Source of the DNA: Orthonyx spaldingii
Taxonomy: Eukaryota > Chordata > Aves > Passeriformes > Orthonychidae
Direction of reading: 5' to 3'
Length of the DNA: 64,000 nucleotides
Assembly (NCBI GenBank): GCA_013397795.1
Contig: VZTJ01005497.1
Coordinates: 545,319-609,318, forward strand
In this document: positions 27,801-36,596 of the stretch, in pieces
How the letters are laid out: the number at the start of each line of letters is the position of its first letter
How positions within the stretch are numbered: the stretch's first letter is position 1
The notes under the pieces: generated by a model
What the model was told of the DNA's origin: nothing
The model's input: the letters and a program-made list of their open reading frames with translations, nothing else
The model's database searches: none
Program-made: the position numbers and the translations under genes

Positions 27801-30800
27801 TTCCTCACATCTATGATCACAAATCCCCTCAGGGACACAAGAAACGCAAAGGACTTTGGGATTCTGCTCTGCAGAAAAGGGTGCCAGAGAGAGCTGGCAG
27901 GAGCTGGAGCTGGGCTCTGTCTCGAGATGATGTGCAGTGGTGGGAAGGACTTTCCCTGGCACTCCACAGGCAGAGCCATTATAAGGCTTCTGCTTGGAGT
28001 GTGCTGGAGAAAAGCTCTGGATCCCGGCTGTGGGTTTCGCTGGAGGGCAGGTCCCAGGTGTAGAGCCATCATGAGGCCCCTCTGCTGGACCTGCAGGGGA
28101 CAGGAGCAGATGGTGGCCTGGAGTTGCTTTCTGATCCCAGCCCCAGATAAGAACCTGACAGGGCTGGTGCCTCTGTGGAGAACAGGTGTTTGTCGGAGGC
28201 CTCATGCCCATGGAAGAGGTGGCGAGGGCAGAGTGGTGTGAGTGCTGGGGCGGGCAGCGGGCAGGCCTGGTATGTGTCTGCTGCTCTGCACTGCATGTTT
28301 GCATGGCTGCGGTGACTCGCTTCCATCCCACCTCTGTGAACTAATCGCTCTTTCTTCCTTTCTGTGTTTTTTCTCTACACTCTCTGTAGCTGCCTGAAAA
28401 TGCTCAACTTGTGGTGAGTCCCTCTCTCCAGTCCACATGCAAGGGGGAGCGGACCAGACTAGACTGGGGTTGGCAAAATCAAACCCGCCAAACACTAAAA
28501 AGGCACAAAGTCAAAGCCAACCCAGAGCTGTTTTGATTTTAGGACCACATGCAATATTGGGGAGGGCATGGGCTCTGTCCAGTCAGCCACACTAGGCTGA
28601 GGGATTCGGCTGATCTCTGAATGGATGGATGCAAAATTGGATTTTAATCCTTTCCAATTTGGCTTTCCTTCTCCCCCAAATGTTTACGTCTGTGAGCAGA
28701 TGATGCCTGATGGAGTTGGGCAGAGTTGGGCCTGGGCTGGCTGAGCCTCTTGCAGGAATTCCTCACGCAGATGGTTACAAAGGGAAAACCCTGCACTGGG
28801 TATCGAGGAGAGGGCCCAGTCACTTCCTTGAAAAGTCTCCTCTTGGAGAAGCACAGGCTAGAGAGGATGGAGGGACAAGGCCAGGGAGTCCTCATTGGTG
28901 ACAGAGTCCCTACTCAGAGAGGGTAGGTGGCTCCTTTCCAGCCAGCTGAAGTGCAAGTGAATGGGCTTCTCCAGGAAGGAAGGGGTGGAAAAGTTGGGAT
29001 TAGCTTTGGTCCAAACCCAGCTTGGGGCTTTACCAGGATTTTGAAGCTGTCGCTGTAGTGTCCCAGTCTCAGGTTGTCCCAGGAGGTGTCCCTTGGGGAA
29101 ATCACATACCCAGTAAAGTGGAGGACCAAGCAGACACTCAGATAAGTTTGTAGGTGCCAGGGAGGGCTGATGGGTGGGAATTGCCACATAGCGAGGGGAC
29201 AAAGCCCATGTGCGGCGAGGAATGTCCTTGTTGGATGGGAGACTGACTCTGCCCTGCTCTCCATAGGCATCGCCTTCAATACCTCTGGCATCTCTGGCTT
29301 CTCTGTATGTCGTAGTCTGGGGCTGTTCTCTTGGGCATCGTCTGCATGCAGAGAGATCACGTTCTGTAATTGTCAGCCTGCCTTATCCTTTTATTTTGGT
29401 GTTTTGCCTCTGCCTGTCTGAACTGCCAGGACTTCCTTTCCTGAACCCTTCCCTGGACCTCTGAGTAAGAGCCTGAAAAGACAGTCACAAGGAAAACCAG
29501 CTAGGAGTCAGTCAGCTCCCTTTGTTCAGTGCTCAAGGAGTCGAGTGCTGCTCAGCCCCTTCTTCCCTTACCCGCTGCATGCAAAACCATCACTCGTGCA
29601 TTCTCCATCCTCTCCCCATGATGTCCCCCTTACTCACCATTGCCCAAGCCATGAAGGAAGGTGGCTACTGTGGGACAGAAATACTGCGACAGGCTAAAGC
29701 AGGAGATGGGGGCAGATGGCCGGGGACAACAAAATGCTAGAGCAGTCCTGGGGTGGGAGTTCCAGTCTGGGCCAGGGGTGCTGAGGTGTCACATAAGCAC
29801 CTAAGGATGGGTGGGCAGCAATGGAAGCATCACTTGCCTTGCAAGGACAAGGGCTTTGCATTTCTCCTCATCCCTCCTCCAAACTGGGCCTGTTCAGGAG
29901 CCTAGAGACAAACCATGGACATCAGTCCGTGCAGCAGGAGGGGTCCCTCCCCTTGGAGGGCTGTGGGAGCTCTCCATGTCATAGGGAGAGTTGTTGGTTC
30001 TCCCAAGCAGTCAATCTGTGCTGGCAGGCGTGGCTCATGGTGGGTGGTGCTCAGTTTTGCACCCCGGAGTGAGGCTTATGCACCCAAGGACAAGCAGCTG
30101 GGTGAGAGTTCCTCCGGCTTTGAAAGGATAGGGGTGTAATGCTGACATTCCATGAAGGACCCAGCAAAAAATAATTTGGAGATGTTAGAGTGGTTTGGAA
30201 TGTTTTTAGCCTACAACAGATAGTTGTAGGAAAAAACGGTCTTTCCATCCTCATGTTTGCCTGTCAGAGCTCAGGGAGCGTTTGAACAAGGCTCTCAGGC
30301 ACATGGTTGGATTCTTGGGGCTGTCCTATGCAGAGCCAGGAGTTGGACTGGATGATCCTTGTGGGTCTCTTCCAACTCAGGATCTTCTATGTTTCAGTGG
30401 TCTACTCTGGTTGCTTATCCAGGCATCCCTTCCAGCAGCCTGAAAGACCAGTCTTCCAGCATCACCCAGGCTTCCCCAGGGACGGCTGTCCCAGCAGATG
30501 GAGAAAGACACGTAACTCGGGAGAACTCACACAGATATGCAGAGCATTCCTGATAGTGGGCTGAGGGTAGAAAGGTAGATATATGTTCAACACCAAGGAA
30601 TTCTGTAGGAAGCCAGCAGGAGTATAGGATCTGGGCGACTGGTCCCAGTGTATCCCACAGGGAACCCACTGCTCCTCACGGTTCAGCTGCGTTGGGCATT
30701 CCTCTCCCCACCTCAGCCTCCACTGTCCATCCTTCTTGCTTCCCCTAATCCTGTGCACCTCCCTCGTATTGGATGGGGGAAGAAGCAGGGGTTCTGCATC

Positions 30801-31391
30801 CCAGCACTGAGTGATTGCTCTGAGGTGGAAGCTCTGGTTATTGTGAAAGGTTCAGTAAAGAAACCTGGTCCCTGAGCCGAGGTCTCTTTGGAACTTGTTT
30901 TTTTAGTGAACGGTGGTGAAATCCGTGTGTCTCGTGGCTGGGAAGAGCAGCCAGGGCTCACCGTCCCAGTCCACTTCCTCTGGGGTGGGACAGAGGGAGT
31001 GGAGTACCTGGGTCCCTATTTTACTGCTTTCCCAGATGGCTCCTTGTGTTCCTGCTGCAGTGGAGCCTGGGAGGGAGAAGCCCGGCCAGCGCTCTGGGGC
31101 CTGGCAGTGGGACACCTCAGCTGGCCGTGGCAGGTCCTCCCGTCTGGGCTGGTGGCATCATCCACCCACCAGCACCTGCCCTCCATCCTGGCAGCGTGGC
31201 GGGGCCCGGGCCGGGCGGGCAGAGGTGCTGTTGCATGAGGATAAGTGGGCGGACGGCAGGGACGTTGTGGGGACACTGCGGGGACATCGCAGGGTGCCGC
31301 GTGCGGGGCTGACTGTCCTTGTCCTTTGTGCCCCAGGTGCTGCTGCTTCTTTAAGAGGAAACGGAAGAAGACGGCTCAGCGTCACAAGTGA
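3704..31391 (+). CDS. CSNK1G1: CSNK1G1, casein kinase I gamma 1 (N-terminus outside window)
   Basis: Ser/Thr protein kinase of the CK1 gamma group, attached to the plasma membrane by a palmitoylated C-terminus and acting in Wnt co-receptor phosphorylation and trafficking (family knowledge). Coding exons: 3704-3855, 9577-9811, 12123-12208, 14188-14272, 16112-16260, 17806-17910, 22169-22276, 26076-26182, 28390-28413, 31337-31391. All junctions are GT-AG and phases agree, giving 368 codons plus stop with every exon included. Visible landmarks are the catalytic loop [10 protein letters not shown], the metal-binding IDFGLAKEY, the CK1-specific [10 protein letters not shown], and the tail [18 protein letters not shown]. 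The tail and the PPIB/SNX22/SNX1 neighbourhood favour gamma 1 over gamma 2 or 3. About 98 N-terminal residues (glycine loop, catalytic Lys) are encoded left of the window: the first exon begins in mid-codon, and bases 1-3703 contain no exon that would fit. Confidence 0.95.
3954..4252 (-). mobile_element. CR1 LINE 3' fragment
   Basis: On the + strand it opens with the reverse complement of the CR1 3' end (tcatagaatcacc, then gtttgggttggaagg) and continues through ccctgccatgggcaggg and cagcttctctgggcaac. It is a 5'-truncated CR1 copy, as is usual in birds. It starts about 100 bases after the preceding CSNK1G1 exon. Confidence 0.85.
5207..5243. repeat. Short AT-rich tagtata tandem repeat
   Basis: Imperfect repetition of tagtata/cagtata units inside a CSNK1G1 intron. 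Simple low-complexity sequence; no function inferred. Confidence 0.6.
9577..9811 (+). CDS. CSNK1G1: CSNK1G1 coding exon: catalytic and activation loops
   Basis: This 235-nt exon carries the catalytic core: [20 protein letters not shown] (Asp of the HRD-like motif and Lys at +2), then [10 protein letters not shown] (DFG), and the CK1-specific [10 protein letters not shown]. The donor is ggtctg, with GT at 9812-9813, and the exon ends in phase 1. Confidence 0.95.
9838..10275 (-). mobile_element. CR1 LINE 3' fragment
   Basis: The reverse complement reads as a CR1 segment of a different subfamily from the others: the + strand shows gagtcctttaggctgg, aagctcattgagtccaac, cactgccctgggcagcctg and ctgctcctggtgctccagc. 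It begins only about 26 bases beyond the splice donor of the preceding exon. Confidence 0.75.
12123..12208 (+). CDS. CSNK1G1: CSNK1G1 coding exon: helix F region
   Basis: Reads [19 protein letters not shown] then [10 protein letters not shown], the invariant CK1 segment after the SIN motif. It starts in phase 1 at the AG at 12121-12122 and ends before gtaggt. Confidence 0.95.
14188..14272 (+). CDS. CSNK1G1: CSNK1G1 coding exon: kinase C-lobe
   Basis: Reads [19 protein letters not shown] then VEVLCENFP. The segment carries the basic [12 protein letters not shown] patch typical of CK1. It ends one base into a Glu codon before gtaaag. Confidence 0.95.
15645..15812 (-). mobile_element. CR1 LINE 3' fragment
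   Basis: Reverse-complement CR1 3' end: tcacagaatctcag, gtttgggttgaaaggg, ccctgccatgggcaggg, cagcttctctgggcaac. It is intronic and 5'-truncated. Confidence 0.85.
16112..16260 (+). CDS. CSNK1G1: CSNK1G1 coding exon: end of kinase domain
   Basis: Encodes [20 protein letters not shown], then [19 protein letters not shown] and [11 protein letters not shown], the end of the kinase domain. The exon is 149 nt and is followed by gtaagt. Confidence 0.95.
16615..16870 (-). mobile_element. CR1 LINE 3' fragment
   Basis: Reverse-complement CR1 3' end: tagaatcccagaacag, gtttgggttggaagga, ccctgccatgggcaggg, then tgccagggcctcaccacc. It lies about 350 bases after the preceding exon. Confidence 0.85.
17806..17910 (+). 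CDS. CSNK1G1: CSNK1G1 coding exon: proximal C-terminal tail
   Basis: Reads [20 protein letters not shown] then [15 protein letters not shown], the Ser/Thr-rich linker after the kinase domain. It is in phase 0 at both ends, so splicing to 22169 or directly to 26076 both keep frame. Confidence 0.95.
19615..19851 (+). mobile_element. CR1-type LINE 3' fragment with (TATTC)n tail
   Basis: Contains cagagggtggtggggcag, gaggctcagggagtg, gccaggagtcagactg and gatggtccttgtgg, the 3' region of a CR1 subfamily also seen at 30268. It ends in a short attctattctgttctattct pentamer tail. Confidence 0.7.
20288..20345 (+). mobile_element. Short CR1 3' end
   Basis: Only the last ~55 bases remain, ending cttccaacccacactgttc then tatgatcctatgac, the characteristic CR1 3' terminus. 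Confidence 0.7.
20592..21462 (-). mobile_element. Partial LTR of an endogenous retrovirus
   Basis: Closely related to the element at 24375-25538. Both share aacaaggcaaccaaccagcc, gcagcaacaccaaacagag, cagttccggtcacagcc and an end resembling aaatcctaa...ccaaca. Relative to the second copy, this one lacks the part that would lie before 20592. On the - strand it starts TGTTGG, consistent with a TG...CA LTR. No coding retroviral genes accompany it. The exact class is not assigned. Confidence 0.65.
22169..22276 (+). CDS. CSNK1G1: CSNK1G1 cassette exon (36 codons)
   Basis: Exactly 108 nt, phase 0 on both sides, flanked by gagcag and gtacct. It reads [20 protein letters not shown] then [16 protein letters not shown]. 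Known CSNK1G1 isoforms differ by a segment of this kind in the tail (from memory), so it is likely alternatively spliced. The basic, Ser-rich composition suggests a regulatory linker rather than a folded domain. Confidence 0.85.
23228..23378 (+). mobile_element. CR1 LINE 3' fragment
   Basis: Reads ggctggatggggcttggagc, ggaaggtgtccctgccc, then ctgacccaaaccactctgtg: the CR1 3' end in forward orientation. Confidence 0.85.
24375..25538 (-). mobile_element. LTR of an endogenous retrovirus, probably solo
   Basis: About 1.16 kb. On the - strand it begins TGTTGGAGATTAGG and ends CTTTCAAGCCAAGACA, i.e. TG...CA with a terminus I associate with avian ERV LTRs. The interior is GC-rich, and most of it is shared with 20592-21462. 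It carries a (GA)n tract at 24777-24820. I found no gag/pol/env-like frame next to it and no convincing target-site duplication, so it is best called a decayed solo LTR. Confidence 0.7.
24777..24820 (+). repeat. (GA)n microsatellite
   Basis: Nearly pure GA dinucleotides with a few interruptions, inside the 24.4-25.5 kb LTR and absent from the related copy at 20.6 kb. It is therefore a later expansion. Confidence 0.9.
26076..26182 (+). CDS. CSNK1G1: CSNK1G1 coding exon: distal tail
   Basis: Encodes [20 protein letters not shown] then [15 protein letters not shown], very close to the mammalian tail. It ends two bases into a codon (aa) before gtacgt, so the next exon decides Lys or Asn at that residue. 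Confidence 0.95.
26338..26355 (+). repeat. (CTG)6 microsatellite
   Basis: Six CTG units in a CSNK1G1 intron, about 155 bases after the preceding exon. Confidence 0.85.
28390..28413 (+). CDS. CSNK1G1: CSNK1G1 24-nt microexon, alternative
   Basis: A 24-base segment lies between a long pyrimidine tract ending ctctctgtag and a consensus gtgagt donor at 28414. Its length is a multiple of three and it fits the phase-2 junction. Inclusion changes the tail from EEAK-CCCFF to [17 protein letters not shown], adding eight residues and one more cysteine next to the palmitoylation cluster. Skipping it gives the standard CSNK1G1 C-terminus. I infer regulated alternative splicing; I recall, unverified, a similar short insert in CSNK1G3 isoforms. 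Confidence 0.7.
30268..30390 (+). mobile_element. CR1-type LINE 3' fragment
   Basis: Reads gagctcagggagcgtttg, agttggactggatgatcc and gtctcttccaactcagg, the same subfamily as the 19.6 kb copy. Confidence 0.75.
31337..31391 (+). CDS. CSNK1G1: CSNK1G1 terminal coding exon with palmitoylation and basic motif
   Basis: Supplies one base to complete the previous codon, then [17 protein letters not shown] and a TGA at 31389-31391. The three cysteines are the lipid-anchor site of CK1 gamma kinases, and the following Lys/Arg run favours binding to acidic membrane. Confidence 0.95.
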
Positions 31392-34236
31392 CTGGTGCCT
31401 CCTGGGCCTTGCAGGAACCACCATGCCTGCAGCTCCTGCCCTGTCTCACTGGAAGGGGCTTCTCTTTAGGGGGGAGGAGGAGGAGGAGGAGGCATAGGAG
31501 GAAGAGAGAAAAACAAAAACAACAAAAAAAAAAACCAAGTGACATTTTAAACCAAAAAGAGAAGAAAACGTTCCAAAACAAACCACTCTGGGGTGGATCT
31601 GCTGAATGGTCTCCCTCGTTCACTCCAAGCCTGAAGCTCCTTTTGGGACCAGGACTGTGGCTGGCTCAGGTCTTGGTTACCCTGGGAGGGGGGCTGGCTG
31701 GCTGACCCTCCTTCCCATTGTTTACGGCGAAGGCATCATTCACGCAAACCTGAGGACTGTGCTTAGTTCCTGCTCACTTTCTTCCCCTCCCTCTCCTGCA
31801 CTCTGCTCCTCTGTCCTCCTCCCTCCTTAATTAAGTGAAGAAATCCCATAGGCTCAATTGGCTGTGGAGAGGGCAGGAGGATGCGGGGCAGACAGGAGAG
31901 TTGCCGGGAGGAGGGCCTGACTGCTGCAGCAGGAAGAGGCAGGTTCCCTCTGTGGCTCCTTGGGAACAGTTACACTGTAATGTGCAAGCTGTGAGAAATT
32001 TGCAATCTACTGTTGCAGTTAGGGTTTTTTTTCCGGCTCCCTTGACACCTTCCTCCTCTGACAGTAACAGAGCAGTGTGGATTGTTTTAAAGAAGCTGAC
32101 GTCGTTGCACTTTTTATTATTTTTAGCATTTACAGATGCACATTGTGTCTGTGGATCTCTGCGTGGCCACGCCAACGCAGGCAGACATCCAGCAGGGAGG
32201 ACAGTGGGATGCACGGAATGCCCTTGAGTGGGATTGTCCAGGATCCTCGTGCCAGTCTGGGGCTTCCGACGCCCAGCTTGGGCCGCGCGCTGGGGAAAGC
32301 ATACTTGAATTTCCAATCACCCTTCCTAGCTGCCAGTGAATGTCCTTTCCATGGTTTCCTACACCGTGCGTGACCCAGCTGGCCGGGAGACATGAGGCTG
32401 TTGCCCAGCATGGGCCAGAGGGAGCGGCATCGCCTTTGCCAAGCCGGAGCAATTTGTGCTGGTTTAAGAGGTAGATCAGGACTGAGGTTCCTGAGAAACA
32501 GCCATTTCCTATTTCCTGAAGTGTGGGCATTTCTCGGTGTGGGCAGCTGGGCAGCCTTCCCAAATCCCTCCTTGGGGTGGTTGGAAACCTTCTGCCAGAA
32601 CACATTAGTGGGAGCAAAGCTTTCCCAGCAGGGGAGAGGATACTTCATGCCTTAACACTGATCCCATCTCCTGATGGTCAGATAGGTTTGACTGGAATCG
32701 CCTTCACATTCCCTCTGTGAGCATGGGGCAGGCGCAAGTTCACCCGCACTGTCCCACCCCCGAGGCAGCCATGGTTCTCCTGCACCACTTTGAGCCAAAC
32801 CAGTAGCAAGGAAAGGGCTTGGGGTGCTTTGCACACCCAGAAACACAGTGAAATCTTGCATCCAACTGCAGTGTTTCCCAAATTGGAGGAGATGAAGCTG
32901 CCAGGGGTTACTGGAGAGGTGACAGGGCTGAGGGAGAACTTGAGCAGCTTTGGGGAGGTTGTGAGTAGGTTCCTTCAACTTTGTCTTTCCATGTGTGACA
33001 CCAGACCAGGCTGAAACTGTTCACTTGTCATAAACTCAGGCCTGGCTTATCCCAAAATCCTGGAGAGCTTGAAGGGAGGAAAGGGAGAGACTAGATCTCA
33101 TTACCGTTTATTCGATTTAATGATAATCTGCGTAGCTTGGAGTTCACAGAATGGCATTGCCGGGAGGTTGTTTCCCTGGCTGGGTAGGAGCAGGCTTAGA
33201 GGGCAGGAGATCAGCCTGGACAGCGAGCTCTGGGCTTGCTCCTCATGCATTCCTGAATCAGGCAGACATTGGTGTGGTGCCAGGGTGGAAAAGCCTCGCT
33301 CCCGGCCAGGATCCCTGCAGGGCGTCTCTTCTCCATTCTCCGCCACGTTCTTTCCATGCCTTATCCCAGTGAGCGCAATGGAGGCGCAGAGCCCTCGGCT
33401 CATGCGTGCACCTCCTTCCCCCTTAGCAAAGCGCTTTCCTCCAGCCAGGCGTAGGCCGGGGCGGGAACGGGGCAGGAAGGCACCGCTCATCTCCCGCAGC
33501 CACGTACCAGGCGTGCAGCCCTGTCCCCTCCTGCCACAGGGAAGACACGACCATGGCCACATTCCACCTTTCCAAACGCCTCCGCTGCCAGTGGCTCCCA
33601 GAAGCTGCGTCTCTGGCACAGGCATTCCCTCTCTGTTGTAGGAAACCACGGTTTGGCGTCTTGGGAGGGGGGTCCAGGGGCACAGGCGCTCCCCGGGGAG
33701 CTGCCCTGCCCACTGCTGATGGAGCTGGGCCCTGAGACACTTCTGTTGCTGCCCTCCCAAGCCCCACTAAGTGCCTGTCACCAGAACTCAATTCCTTCTG
33801 CATCTCCTGCCGTGTTTGGTCATTCCTCGCTGCCTCCACTCAAGGAGCAGCTTGTAGTTGCAGCATATGTAAGTGTTTGCAGGGTGAGGGAGGGCGGGGG
33901 GGAAAGGGGCCATCTCAACAGGTTTTGTTCCTAAATGTTTTTGGTTTTTTTTTTTTTTAAGTGAATGTATTTGATTAGAAACTTTCCTGACCTTGTTTTT
34001 AAGTGGGTTGGTTTGAAAGCTTTCATGGTGACCCACTACAGCTTCTCTTTGGAGATACGGTGTTCTTTTAATCCTACAATGATGTGTTTGTAGGGGAGGA
34101 CTGTCCCCCCACAGCATGCTGGTAATGCTCACTTGTACCAAGCCCTCTTGCACTATAATTGTACGTTGGACTCTTCAAAAAAGGGCAAAGATGTGGGGTG
34201 GCTTTTTAACAAAAAAAAAAATCAAAACAAAAAGAA

Positions 34237-34242
34237 AATAAA
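34237..34242 (+). terminator. CSNK1G1: Proximal polyadenylation signal, CSNK1G1
   Basis: AATAAA in an A-rich context about 2.85 kb after the stop codon. Confidence 0.55.
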
Positions 34243-34530
34243 GCAGGTCAACAGCAAGTCCTGTGCTTGAGGAAACCGCTGTCCCCGGGGAGCTCGGAGG
34301 TGACGAGGAGACACAGGCAGACTGAGCCAGCCATGCTGTGGTAGGACATAGGGCATTAACCTGGGCAATCCCTCCTCTCCTTGCTGGGAGCAGTCAGCAG
34401 CCAGGAGACCCCGGGCAAGGGAGGCTCTCAGGGGCTCCCGGTGCAGGTGCCTCTAGTGCAGCTCTCAACCCACCAACGTTGCAATGCAGTCTTCTGGGGT
34501 ATCAAGTGAGATGATTTTTTTTTTTTTTTC

Positions 34531-34536
34531 AATAAA
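34531..34536 (+). terminator. CSNK1G1: Distal polyadenylation signal, CSNK1G1
   Basis: AATAAA directly after a T-run and followed within 30 bases by a T-rich stretch (gcattgttctccatg), the usual arrangement at a cleavage site. Confidence 0.65.
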
Positions 34537-34984
34537 ACATTGCACTGCTGCATTGTTCTCCATGAATAGATGTATTTATTACCTCAGCCTGACCACGGCG
34601 CTTGTGTTTTGTTTTCCTTTGGCTCTACCGGGCACTTGTGTCACCCTCTGCTCCCCTTGGAGGGGACAACGCATGGGTGGGACCTTGTGGGACCTTCTCA
34701 ACACTTCGTGCTTTACAGCCATGGGTGGTTCAGCCCCACAGAGCTCGGCCAAGGCACAGTGGCACCGATTTCCCTTCTCCCTGGGCCTGCACATTCCCAC
34801 TTCAGCTGTCCTGGAATGCAGGATGCCTTGTCCTGAGGCAGCCCTTGAGAGGGACCACAGGGACCTGCCCCCTGACAAGGCTGTGGGATAAAACTGAAGG
34901 AAGAAATGAGAGAAGCCCCAATTCCGCTTAAATACCAGGAGAGGCCAGGCTGGAAGCACACAGAATTGTCTGTGGTGTTTCAGG

Positions 34985-35085
34985 TGCCCATGTTCAGCTT
35001 AGCACCATCACTGAAGGTGTCACTGTGCATGGCAGGGGTTGGACCTGTAAAGGTCCCTTCCAACCCAAACTGGTTGGTGATTGCA
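34985..35085 (+). mobile_element. CR1 LINE 3' fragment
   Basis: Weak but recognisable: gtgcatggcaggggttgg then gtcccttccaacccaaac. It lies in the CSNK1G1-PPIB interval (34560-35440), which otherwise contains nothing that I can name. Confidence 0.7.
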
Positions 35086-35442
35086 AATCCTGGAGTTAGT
35101 TGAATATGTGGGAATTAGGTTTTCATCAGGTCTGGGTCAGCATCAATCCCTGAAAAGATAATTCTCAGAGGTGGAAATGCAGGTTCCAAGGGTCAGGGAG
35201 GGAACATTTGAGGTTCATCTCTTTGTCAGAGTGCACATGCCCCAGGACAAATTTTTGGCAACGGGAAATGAAAGTTCATACTAAAAACAGTACATTTAAG
35301 GCTGGGAATTAGGGAGAAAAATGTCACACGAGAGATCACAGTGTGGAGTAGTTCCAAACATGGGAACATCTTGGTTCAGGTGCAGGTGTCTCTGTGTGGG
35401 GAAAGTGCCAGCTGCTCTCAAAGGTGGTTTGGCTCTCGGGAG

Positions 35443-35564
35443 GCATCTCTTTAACGAGATGCTCAGACATTGACCCGCCGCCATTTGGCTCCCCGGGGGC
35501 TCGGCTCGTCCTCCCGCCGCGGGCACGGGCACCGAACGGCCACCCGCCTCGGCCGCTCCATCTC
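35443..35564 (+). promoter_or_regulatory. PPIB: CpG-rich edge of the PPIB promoter
   Basis: GC content and CpG density rise sharply from about 35463 (gacccgccgccatttgg) to the gap. A YY1-like gccgccatt lies at its start, and a 7-bp inverted repeat (gcatctc/gagatgc) at 35443-35462. By position this is the CpG-island promoter of PPIB, whose first exon should be in the gap. Confidence 0.5.
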
Positions 35565-36281
35565 NNNNNNNNNNNNNNNNNNNNNNNNNNNNNNNNNNNN
35601 NNNNNNNNNNNNNNNNNNNNNNNNNNNNNNNNNNNNNNNNNNNNNNNNNNNNNNNNNNNNNNNNNNNNNNNNNNNNNNNNNNNNNNNNNNNNNNNNNNNN
35701 NNNNNNNNNNNNNNNNNNNNNNNNNNNNNNNNNNNNNNNNNNNNNNNNNNNNNNNNNNNNNNNNNNNNNNNNNNNNNNNNNNNNNNNNNNNNNNNNNNNN
35801 NNNNNNNNNNNNNNNNNNNNNNNNNNNNNNNNNNNNNNNNNNNNNNNNNNNNNNNNNNNNNNNNNNNNNNNNNNNNNNNNNNNNNNNNNNNNNNNNNNNN
35901 NNNNNNNNNNNNNNNNNNNNNNNNNNNNNNNNNNNNNNNNNNNNNNNNNNNNNNNNNNNNNNNNNNNNNNNNNNNNNNNNNNNNNNNNNNNNNNNNNNNN
36001 NNNNNNNNNNNNNNNNNNNNNNNNNNNNNNNNNNNNNNNNNNNNNNNNNNNNNNNNNNNNNNNNNNNNNNNNNNNNNNNNNNNNNNNNNNNNNNNNNNNN
36101 NNNNNNNNNNNNNNNNNNNNNNNNNNNNNNNNNNNNNNNNNNNNNNNNNNNNNNNNNNNNNNNNNNNNNNNNNNNNNNNNNNNNNNNNNNNNNNNNNNNN
36201 NNNNNNNNNNNNNNNNNNNNNNNNNNNNNNNNNNNNNNNNNNNNNNNNNNNNNNNNNNNNNNNNNNNNNNNNNNNNNNNNN
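35565..36281. other. Assembly gap (717 N)
   Basis: Unsequenced bases. From PPIB structure this gap should hold PPIB exon 1 (about 45 codons including the signal peptide) and part of intron 1. GC-rich sequence on both sides suggests a CpG-island dropout. Confidence 0.99.
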
Positions 36282-36596
36282 GGAGGGAGGGTCCTGCGTG
36301 GGTGGGGCGGGGCACCTGAAAGGGCGGAGGAGGTCTGGGGACAGCTTGCCCCGACTCTGGGGAAGCGGAGGTGGAGGGGCCTGGGCTGAAAGCCTGGGTT
36401 GGGGGGGACCCAGCTGGGATGAGTGGTGAGGCTGGTAGGGGGGACGCAACCAGGAGGGTGGGGCACTAACCAACCTCACCCAATGAGGTTTTGGGCCTGG
36501 TTGGGGTGGCGAGTTGGATTTTGGGGGGTGGGTTGACACAGCAAGGTGAGTCTGGCTCCCCTGATCCCCCCCTAACCTTCCTCCACTCCCCGCCAG

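Larger units (their letters stand above)
31392..34555 (+). other. CSNK1G1: CSNK1G1 3' untranslated region
   Basis: About 3.1 kb with no recognisable coding exon, containing A-rich stretches (31520s, 34210s) and T-runs (33945s, 34516s). Two AATAAA signals occur, at 34237 and 34531, so at least two 3' ends are possible. Long frames at 33069-33760 on both strands match nothing that I know. Confidence 0.7.

Noticed and set aside
3704..31391. Assignment to CSNK1G2 or CSNK1G3
   Set aside because: The C-terminus [12 protein letters not shown] and the tail VEVVEEA match gamma 1 as I know it, and the PPIB/SNX22/SNX1 neighbours are those of CSNK1G1 on human 15q22.
33069..33760. Overlapping frames of 190 (+) and 219 (-) codons
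   Set aside because: They lie in the CSNK1G1 3'UTR, have no recognisable domain, and occur on both strands at once, as expected by chance in GC-rich DNA.
35463..35500. Minus-strand ATG with a YY1-like start (AAATGGCGGCGG) as a novel gene
   Set aside because: The frame has no resemblance to known proteins and sits in the PPIB promoter island; a divergent noncoding start is the simpler reading.
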